Source of the DNA: Streptomyces sp. NBC_00358
GTDB taxonomy: Bacteria; Actinomycetota; Actinomycetes; Streptomycetales; Streptomycetaceae
NCBI RefSeq assembly: GCF_036099295.1
Contig: NZ_CP107976.1
Coordinates: 2,294,001-2,358,000, forward strand
Reading direction: 5' to 3'
DNA: 64,000 nucleotides
Part shown: positions 57,260 to 64,000 of the stretch, piece by piece
How the letters are laid out: the number at the start of each line of letters is the position of its first letter
How positions within the stretch are numbered: the first letter of the stretch is position 1
Translations under genes and position numbers: made by a program
Notes under the pieces: model-generated
Told to the model about the DNA's origin: nothing
The model's input: only the letters and a program-made list of their open reading frames with translations
The model's database searches: none

Positions 57260-60200
57260 ACTCGTCGAGGACCGGGCCCGGTCGGCGCCCGGTGCCACCG
57301 CGCTGATCGACGGCGACGACCGGCTGGACTACGCCGAACTCGACGCGCGCGCCGCCAGGACGGCGGGGCTCCTCGCGGAGCGGGGCGTACGGCCCGGTGA
57401 CACCGTCGGCGTGTACCTGGAGCGGTCCGCCGAGCTGGTGGTGACCGTCCTCGGGATCCTCAAGGCCGGAGCCGCCTATCTCGTCCTCGACCCCGCCTTC
57501 CCGGTGGCACGCCTGCGGGCGATGGCCGCCGACGCGGCCGTCACCGCGCTGGTCGCACCCCGCACCGGCCTGCCGACCGGCGTCGACGCGGCCGTCGTGC
57601 ACCCCGAGGACGCGGCGAGCGCCCTCCCGCTGCCCCACGGCGCGGTAGCCGTACGCCCCACCGATCGCGCCTGCGTGATGTTCACCTCGGGCTCGACCGG
57701 GCGGCCCAAGGGCATCGCCTCCCCGCACCAGGCCGTCACGGCCACCCTCACCGGCCAGGACTTCGCCTCCTTCGGCCCGGGTGCCGTCTGGCTGCAGTGC
57801 GCGCCCCTGTCCTGGGACGCCTTCGCGCTGGAACTGTGGGGCCCGCTGGTCAACGGCGGCACCTGCGTGCTCCATCCTCCGGGGCGGCCCGAACCCCTCG
57901 TGATGGCCCGCCTGATCGCCGAGCACGGCGTCACGTCCCTGTACCTGTCGGCGTCCCTCTTCAACGTGGTCGTCGACGAGTACCCCGACGCGCTCGCCGG
58001 CCCGAGTGAACTCCTCGTGGGCGGCGAGGCGTTGTCGCCCCCGCACGTCGCCCTGGCCCTCGAACGCCGGCCGGGGCTGCGGCTGAGCAACGGCTACGGA
58101 CCCGTCGAGTGCATGGTCTTCCTCACCGTCCACCAGGTGACCCCCGAGGACCTGCGCACCGGCGGCCCGCTGCCGATCGGCCGTCCGCTCGCCGGAAAAC
58201 GCCTGTACGTCCTCGACGAGCGGCTGCGGCCGGTCCCGGACGGCGGTACCGGCGAGCTGTACGCGGCCGGCGCGGGCCTCGCCCGGGAGTACGTCGGACA
58301 ACCCGCCCTCACCGCCGAACGCTTCGTCGCCGCCCCCTCGGGCGAGCGCCTGTACCGCACCGGAGACCTGGTCAGGCGCGGCCCGGACGGCGTTCTGGAG
58401 TATCGGGGACGCGCCGACAGCCAGGTGAAGATCCGCGGTTTCCGGGTGGAGCCCGGCGAGGTGGAGAGCGTCCTGACCGGCCACCCCGCCATCGACCGGG
58501 CAGCCGTGGTCGCCCACACCCACCCCGCCGGAGACCGCCAGCTCACCGCGTACGTCGTCCCGCGCGGCGGCCGCGAACAGGCGCCCACGGCCGAGGAGTT
58601 GCGCACCTACGCCCGGGGCATCCTCGCCGACCACCTGGTGCCGGCCGCCTTCGTGCCCCTGGACGCGCTCCCGCTCACACCGAGCGGGAAGCTGGACCGG
58701 GCGGCCCTGCCGGAGCCCGGCTCCGGCTCCGCGCCCGCCGCCTCCGGCAAGGCGGCCGAAGGAACGGTACGCACCCTGTGCGACCTGTTCTCCCACGTCC
58801 TCGCGACCCCGGTCGCCCCCGACGACGACTTCTTCCACCTGCGCGGCAACTCCCTCCTCGCCGCCCGTCTGACGGGCCGTATCCGCTCGGTGCTCGGCGT
58901 GGAGCTCGACATCCGTACCCTCTTCGAGGCGCCGACCCCCGCACGTCTCGCCCCCTTCGTCGACCGCGCCCCCGCCGCCGCGGCCCCGCCCTCCCCCGCC
59001 CCCGCCTCGGGCCCGCTGCCCGTCTCGGACGCCCAGCGGCGCCTGTGGTTCCTCGACCGGACCGGTGCGGGTGCCGCCTACAACCTGCCGATGCTGGTGC
59101 GGCTGCGGGGAACGGTCGACCCGGACGCGCTGGCCGAGGCGCTCGCCGACGTGGCCGATCGGCACGAGGTGCTGCGCACGCTCTTCGACGAGGCCGACGG
59201 CGTACCCGTACGACGGGTGGTGCGCGGGGCGTCGGCGCGCCCGCCGTTCGCCCGGGTGCGTGTCGGGGCGGCCGAACTGGACGGCCGGCTGGCGGAGGAG
59301 GCCCGGTACCGCTTCGACCTGCGTGCCGAACTGCCCTGCCGGGCCGTGCTGTTCACCCTGGAGGAACGCCCGGACGAGCACGCGCTGCTCGTGCTCGTGC
59401 ACCACATCGCCGGTGACGGGTGGTCGCTGCGGCCGCTGTTCCGCGATCTGTCCCGTGCCTACGCCGCCCGCGCGCAGGGCCGGCCCGCCCGGCTCGGTCC
59501 GCTCGCCGTCCCGTACGCCGAACACGCCCGCCGCCGGCTCGACCGGCTCGGCTCCACGGCCGACCCGCGGTCCCCCGCCGCCCGCCAGCTCGCCTACTGG
59601 AGCGAGCGGCTGGCCGCGCTGCCCGCCGACGGACCGTTGCTCCCGCGCCGCCCCGAGCGGCCCGCCGTGCCCGGTCCGGACGCCGGTGTCGTCGTACGGC
59701 GGCTGGACGCGGCGGCGCACGCGCGGCTCGCCGACGCGGCCCGGGACCGGGGCGCCACGCTCTTCATGGCCCTGCACGCCGCTCTGGTCACCGTGCTGCT
59801 GCGGGCGGGTGCCGACGCCGACACGGCGGTGGGCGTGCCGGTGGCCGCGCGGGCGTCCGAGAGCGACGTCGAGGACGTCGTCGGGTTCTTCGTCAACCTG
59901 CTGGTCCTGCGCGCCGACGCGTCCGGCGACCCCACCGCGGGCGAGCTGCTGGCCCGGGTCCGGGACACCGGCCTCGGTGCCCTCGCCCACCAGGACGTGC
60001 CGTTCGAGGACGTCGTCGCCGCGCTCAACCCGGCCCGCAGGCCCGGTCGGCAGCCGTTCACCGAGGTGGTCCTCGCGCTCCAGAACAACGCCCGCGCCGA
60101 AGTGGCGCTGCCCGGCGCCGAGAACGGCGTGGAGCTGGTGCGCACGGGGTCGGCCCGGTTCGAGCTCCTCGTCGACGTCCTGGAGACGACCGGCCCGGAC

Positions 60201-60794
60201 GGCACACCCGGCGGCCTCACCCTCACCTTCGAGTACCGGACCGACTCGCTGGAGGAGCCCTTCGTCGGCTGGCTGGCCGAGGCACTCACTCAGACGCTGG
60301 CGGCGGCCGCGGCCGCCCCGGAGACACGCCTGTCCGCACTCGCCCTGCCCGAGCCGCCCCGCCGGGCCGGCGCCGGTGACCGCCTCGCGTCAACGGCCGC
60401 CGGACCCGCGCCCACGCCCGAGCACCCCCGTACCCCCCTGGAGGAGCGCGTCGCAGCCGTCTGGCGCGACGTCCTCGGCCTGCCGCGGGTGGGCCGGCAC
60501 GACGACTTCTTCGGCCTCGGCGGCAACTCGCTGCGCGCGGTGCGGGTCGCCGCCCGCCTCAGCACCCCCGACCGTCCCGTCCCCGCGGCACAGCTCTTCG
60601 CCACCCCGACCGTCGCCACCCTCGCCGCCGGACTCGAACGGGCCACGGCCCTCCCCCAGCCGGCCATGGCCCCCATCCCGCGCAGGCCTCGCGTGCCGCG
60701 CGTGCCCGACCAGACACCCCAGACGCCCGCGGCGGCAACCGCAGCCCGCCGCGGCACCAGGAAGCAGGAGGACAGGCAGTGGACCTCAGCGTGA
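57243..60794 (+). CDS. NRPS with A-T-C-T layout (second A domain missing)
   Basis: 1183 residues; the ATG lies inside the end of the MFS gene. Rough layout: A 1-495 ([10 protein letters not shown] near 150; pocket by eye about DALYLGGVF(K), unassigned), T 505-575 ([11 protein letters not shown], with Arg in place of the first Gly), C 590-1020 (HHIAGDGW near 723), T 1060-1130 ([11 protein letters not shown]), then a Pro-rich tail. It starts a chain (no N-terminal C) and has a second carrier without its own A domain, so that carrier must be loaded by another protein. It overlaps the monooxygenase gene by 16 bp. Confidence 0.92.
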   Translation: MKCVHELVEDRARSAPGATALIDGDDRLDYAELDARAARTAGLLAERGVRPGDTVGVYLERSAELVVTVLGILKAGAAYLVLDPAFPVARLRAMAADAAVTALVAPRTGLPTGVDAAVVHPEDAASALPLPHGAVAVRPTDRACVMFTSGSTGRPKGIASPHQAVTATLTGQDFASFGPGAVWLQCAPLSWDAFALELWGPLVNGGTCVLHPPGRPEPLVMARLIAEHGVTSLYLSASLFNVVVDEYPDALAGPSELLVGGEALSPPHVALALERRPGLRLSNGYGPVECMVFLTVHQVTPEDLRTGGPLPIGRPLAGKRLYVLDERLRPVPDGGTGELYAAGAGLAREYVGQPALTAERFVAAPSGERLYRTGDLVRRGPDGVLEYRGRADSQVKIRGFRVEPGEVESVLTGHPAIDRAAVVAHTHPAGDRQLTAYVVPRGGREQAPTAEELRTYARGILADHLVPAAFVPLDALPLTPSGKLDRAALPEPGSGSAPAASGKAAEGTVRTLCDLFSHVLATPVAPDDDFFHLRGNSLLAARLTGRIRSVLGVELDIRTLFEAPTPARLAPFVDRAPAAAAPPSPAPASGPLPVSDAQRRLWFLDRTGAGAAYNLPMLVRLRGTVDPDALAEALADVADRHEVLRTLFDEADGVPVRRVVRGASARPPFARVRVGAAELDGRLAEEARYRFDLRAELPCRAVLFTLEERPDEHALLVLVHHIAGDGWSLRPLFRDLSRAYAARAQGRPARLGPLAVPYAEHARRRLDRLGSTADPRSPAARQLAYWSERLAALPADGPLLPRRPERPAVPGPDAGVVVRRLDAAAHARLADAARDRGATLFMALHAALVTVLLRAGADADTAVGVPVAARASESDVEDVVGFFVNLLVLRADASGDPTAGELLARVRDTGLGALAHQDVPFEDVVAALNPARRPGRQPFTEVVLALQNNARAEVALPGAENGVELVRTGSARFELLVDVLETTGPDGTPGGLTLTFEYRTDSLEEPFVGWLAEALTQTLAAAAAAPETRLSALALPEPPRRAGAGDRLASTAAGPAPTPEHPRTPLEERVAAVWRDVLGLPRVGRHDDFFGLGGNSLRAVRVAARLSTPDRPVPAAQLFATPTVATLAAGLERATALPQPAMAPIPRRPRVPRVPDQTPQTPAAATAARRGTRKQEDRQWTSA

Positions 60795-61831
60795 TGTTCT
60801 TCGGTGCCGACAGCACCGCCGCGCAGACCCGGCACGCGCGCACCTACGAGGACATCCTCACGGTCGCCCGCGCCGCCGACCGCCTCGGCTTCCACGCCGT
60901 ATGGACGCCGGAGCGCCACTTCCAGCAGGTCGGACAGGTCTTCCCGAGCCCGCCGGTGCTCGGCGCGGCACTCGCCGTCGCCACCGAGCGGATCGGGATC
61001 CGCGCAGGCAGCGTGGTCCTGCCGCTGCACCACCCGCTGAAGGTCGCGGAGGACTGGGCGGTCGTCGACAACCTCTCGCACGGCCGGGTGGGCCTGTCCG
61101 TCGCCACCGGCTGGCACTCCGCCGACTTCGCCCTCGCCCCCGGCAAGTACGCCGACCGCCGCGCCCACACCCTGGACACCGTCCCGCTCCTGCGGTCGCT
61201 GTGGGCGGGAGAGAGCGCCGAGTTCCCCGACGGCACCGGGAAGCCGGTGAGCGTGGTGCCCCAGCCGCGCCCGGTGCAGGACACCCTGCCGCTGTGGATC
61301 ACCACCTCCGGCAACCCGGAGACCTGGGAGGCGGCCGGCCGGCTGCGCTGCGGGGTGCTCGGCGCGACCGTCGGCCAGAACAGGGACGACCTCGCCGACC
61401 GGATCGCCCGCTACCGCACCGCCTGTGCGGCCGCCCCCGACCAGCGGGGCACCGACGCGCACGGCCGGGTCACGCTCATGGCACACACCTTCGTGGGCGC
61501 CGACGACGCCGAGGTACGGCGGCTGGCCGCCACCCCGCTGAAGGCCTATCTCGCCTCCTACCTGCGGCAGACCGCCGCCAACCGCACCGCCGACGCCGGC
61601 ACCGCCGCGCTCACCGAGGAGAAGACCGCGCTGCTCGCGGAGTTCGCGTTCGAGCGCTATCTGAGCTGGGGCAGCCTGCTGGGCTCACCCGGGCACTGCG
61701 CCAAGATGCTCGCCGATCTGGAGGAGCTGGGTGTCGACGAGGTCGCCTGCTTCGTCGACTTCGGCCTCGGAACCGACGACGTCCTCACGAGCCTGCACCG
61801 GCTGGCCGAACTGAAGGAGACCCTGTCATGA
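60779..61831 (+). CDS. Luciferase-like flavin monooxygenase of the natural-product type
   Basis: 350 residues from a GTG with RBS AGGAGG. LLM-type barrel: [30 protein letters not shown] start, [20 protein letters not shown], and [18 protein letters not shown], the pattern of the subgroup usually found beside or inside NRPS/PKS proteins. These enzymes use FMNH2 and O2, often on carrier-bound substrates. Lying between two NRPS genes with overlaps at both ends, it probably hydroxylates or oxidises an aminoacyl- or peptidyl-T intermediate. Confidence 0.9.
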   Translation: MDLSVMFFGADSTAAQTRHARTYEDILTVARAADRLGFHAVWTPERHFQQVGQVFPSPPVLGAALAVATERIGIRAGSVVLPLHHPLKVAEDWAVVDNLSHGRVGLSVATGWHSADFALAPGKYADRRAHTLDTVPLLRSLWAGESAEFPDGTGKPVSVVPQPRPVQDTLPLWITTSGNPETWEAAGRLRCGVLGATVGQNRDDLADRIARYRTACAAAPDQRGTDAHGRVTLMAHTFVGADDAEVRRLAATPLKAYLASYLRQTAANRTADAGTAALTEEKTALLAEFAFERYLSWGSLLGSPGHCAKMLADLEELGVDEVACFVDFGLGTDDVLTSLHRLAELKETLS

Positions 61832-64000
61832 CCGCCCCCGTCTCCCCGGTCGCGCGGCGCCTCGCCCGGCCCGCGGCCTCCCTCGCCGACCGCTTCAGCG
61901 CCCTCGGCGGCGAGCAGCGGGTCAGCCTGCTGCGGCGGATGGTGGAGAGCGGACGCGTGCGGGACATCCCCGCCGTCGTGCCGCCCCGGGACCCCGCCCG
62001 GCCCGTCCGGCTCAGTCCCGCGCAGCAGGACCTGTGGGTGTACGAGTCGCTGTATCCCGGCACCCCGGCGCTCAACCTCTGCTGCGCCTACCACTTCGAC
62101 GAACCGGTGGATCCGGCCCACCTGGAGGCCGCGCTCACCCTCATCCAGGAGCACCACGACATCCTGCGCACCCGCGTACGCGAGACGGCCGACGGCGAAC
62201 TACAGGTGGAATTCCCGGACTTCGGCCCGTTCACCCTGGAGCACGACGACCTGACCGGCACCGGCACCACCGTCCACCAGGCCTTCGACGCCTTCCGCCG
62301 GCGTCCCTTCGACCTCTCGCTCGGGCGGGAGCAGTTGCTGCGCGCCCGCTTCGTCCGCGTCGACGAGCGGCGTACGACGCTGATGCTGAGCATGCACCAC
62401 GTGATCGGCGACTGGTGGTCCTTCGACGTGCTGCAGACCGAGTTCGCCGAGGCCTACCGGGCGATCCGCGAGGGCGGCCGCCCTCGGCTGACCCGGCCGG
62501 CCGTGCAGTACGCCGACTTCTCCGCCTGGCAGGGCGAGTTGGAGGAGGCGGGTGTCTTCGCCGAACGCCTGGCGTTCTGGCGCCGCTACCTCGCCGACCT
62601 CCCCGGCCCGCTGGCCGCCCCCGGCCACGGGTCCACCGCCGACGACCCGGACCGCGACCCCGACGAGATCGTCCACATCGGCTTCGACCTCGACGCGCCC
62701 ACCGCGGCCTCGGTCCGCGCGCTGGCCCGCCGCTCCGGCACCACCGTGTACGGCGTGCTGATGGCCGCGTTCGCGGTGCTCGCGCACCGGGTCACCGGAG
62801 CCGAGGACATGGTGCTCGGCACGCCCGTCGCCAACCGCTCCGCCAAGGGCCTGGAACAGGTCATCGGGTACGTCATGAACGCCGTGCCCACCCGCTGGCG
62901 GGTGCGCCCCGAGGACGCCTTCGCCGACCTGCTCGCCGTGTTCGCCGCCGACTTCCCCGACCTCGTCGCCAACGCGGACCTGCCGGTCGGACGGATCGTC
63001 GCGGCCACCGCACCCGAGCGCAGCCTCGGCCGCTCCCCGCTCTTCCAGTGGGTGTTCATGCACCTGACGCAGCAGCCGAGCGTGTCCGCGGTACGGGAGT
63101 TCGCCGAGCCGGAGCGCATCCACACCGGCGGCGAGCACGACCTCGTCGGCGTGGTGAAGGACAACGGCGACGCGATGATCGGCAGCTTCGAGATCCGCAC
63201 CGACACGTTCTCGCCCGAGGCGGTGCACCGCTGGGCGGAGTGCTACGTCGAGCTCCTGAAGCAGGTCACGGCCGACCCGGCGCTGCGCGTGGCCGACCTC
63301 GACATCGTGCCGACGCCCCTGCGCGACCGGCTGCTCGACGCCTCGGCCGGCCCCGCCGCGGGGAAGCCGCTCTCGCTGCCGCTGCTGGTGGCCCGCCAGG
63401 CCGCCCGCACGCCCGGCGCCGCCGCCCTCGACACGGGTGCGCTGACCCTGTCGTACTCCCAACTCGTGGACCGCGTCGACCGGTTGGCCGGACTGCTCGC
63501 CCGGCACGGCGCCGGACCCGGGCGGGTCGTGGCCCTCCTGCGCGGCCGCGGCACCGACTGGCCGGTGACCGCGCTGGCCGTCCAGCGGACCGGCGCCGCG
63601 TATCTGCCGCTCGACCCCGAGCACCCCGCCGAACGGCTGCGCCGCACGCTGGCCGACGCGCGGCCGGTCCTGGTCGTCACGGACGACCCGGCGTTCGTGT
63701 GCGCCGAGGCGCCGACGCTGGTCCTGGGCCCGGAGGCGTACGAGGGCGAGCCCTTCAGCGGCCCCTACCCGGACCCGTCCGCCCCCGCCTACGTCATCCA
63801 CACCTCCGGCTCCACCGGCGCCCCCAAGGGTGTCGTCGTCCCGCACTCCGGTCTGGCCGCGCTCGCCGCGACCCTGTCCGACCGCCTCGCCCTGGGCGCC
63901 GGGGACCGGGTGCTCCAGCTCGGCACGCCGACCTTCGACATCTCGGTGGCCGATCTGTGCATGGCGTTCGGCTCGGGCGGCACGCTGGTGCTGCCGCCGG
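61828..64000 (+). CDS. NRPS, partial (C-A..., runs off the window)
   Basis: 724 residues visible; the ATG overlaps the monooxygenase stop (ATGA). An N-terminal helical segment (about 1-60) may be a docking region. A C domain follows (about 65-500) with HHVIGDWW near 192, in which Trp replaces the Gly after the catalytic Asp. An A domain begins near 505 (TSGSTGAPKG about 660; FDISVAD of the pocket near 710) and is cut by the window end. Substrate cannot be predicted. It should extend the chain begun by the A-T-C-T protein. Confidence 0.92.
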   Translation, partial: MTAPVSPVARRLARPAASLADRFSALGGEQRVSLLRRMVESGRVRDIPAVVPPRDPARPVRLSPAQQDLWVYESLYPGTPALNLCCAYHFDEPVDPAHLEAALTLIQEHHDILRTRVRETADGELQVEFPDFGPFTLEHDDLTGTGTTVHQAFDAFRRRPFDLSLGREQLLRARFVRVDERRTTLMLSMHHVIGDWWSFDVLQTEFAEAYRAIREGGRPRLTRPAVQYADFSAWQGELEEAGVFAERLAFWRRYLADLPGPLAAPGHGSTADDPDRDPDEIVHIGFDLDAPTAASVRALARRSGTTVYGVLMAAFAVLAHRVTGAEDMVLGTPVANRSAKGLEQVIGYVMNAVPTRWRVRPEDAFADLLAVFAADFPDLVANADLPVGRIVAATAPERSLGRSPLFQWVFMHLTQQPSVSAVREFAEPERIHTGGEHDLVGVVKDNGDAMIGSFEIRTDTFSPEAVHRWAECYVELLKQVTADPALRVADLDIVPTPLRDRLLDASAGPAAGKPLSLPLLVARQAARTPGAAALDTGALTLSYSQLVDRVDRLAGLLARHGAGPGRVVALLRGRGTDWPVTALAVQRTGAAYLPLDPEHPAERLRRTLADARPVLVVTDDPAFVCAEAPTLVLGPEAYEGEPFSGPYPDPSAPAYVIHTSGSTGAPKGVVVPHSGLAALAATLSDRLALGAGDRVLQLGTPTFDISVADLCMAFGSGGTLVLPP

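Overview
The window is about 70% GC, is packed with genes that overlap by 4 bases (ATGA/GTGA), uses many GTG starts, and carries an AfsR-type SARP regulator with a TTA codon. This points to a Streptomyces or close actinomycete chromosome. No rRNA, tRNA, transposase or CRISPR array was seen. Almost everything looks like specialised metabolism: two or three biosynthetic gene clusters packed side by side.

Region 1 (1-13796) is a compact cluster with no NRPS or PKS. A leftward operon runs NeuB-like PEP-condensing synthase, SDR, full-length transketolase, RraA-like protein, RmlD-like reductase, lactone/alditol-oxidase-type flavoenzyme, HAD phosphatase, class IV aminotransferase, ATP-grasp ligase, MFS exporter (cut by the window edge). 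Two more ATP-grasp ligases are transcribed divergently. I do not recognise this combination. The gene logic suggests a sugar-like 2-oxo acid built by C2/C3 additions, reduced, oxidised and transaminated, then joined by three amide ligases into a small peptide-like product.

Region 2 (14014-25171) holds an FKBP-type isomerase, then one leftward run: PduX-like GHMP kinase, PLP beta-replacement enzyme, ATP-grasp enzyme, argininosuccinate-lyase homologue, MFS exporter, Sfp-type phosphopantetheinyl transferase, and ilvB-ilvN-ilvC. The first four form a plausible 2,3-diaminobutyrate (or diaminopropionate) cassette. The ilv genes would supply 2-oxoisovalerate for valine.

Region 3 (25414-48010) is a leftward operon: glutamate mutase small and large subunits (3-methylaspartate), an AsnRS-like catalytic-domain protein, a glutamate-synthase-like FMN protein, a four-module NRPS (A-T-C-A-T-C-A-T-C-A-T) and a two-module NRPS ending in a thioesterase (C-A-T-C-A-T-TE). 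By eye, four of its six A domains carry the same valine-type pocket. Modules 4-5 look like a duplicate of modules 2-3. A strong hairpin closes the operon.

Region 4 (48236-55584) is accessory and regulatory: a 98-aa unknown, MbtH, a divergent carbamoyltransferase, an XRE/NTPase regulator divergent from a 1003-aa SARP-NB-ARC-TPR regulator, a secreted-looking protein made of eleven 11-residue repeats, and a 118-aa unknown.

Region 5 (55805-64000) is a rightward operon: MFS exporter, NRPS A-T-C-T, luciferase-like flavin monooxygenase and the start of another NRPS (C-A...). It may be a second assembly line for the same product or a neighbouring cluster; the window ends before this can be decided.
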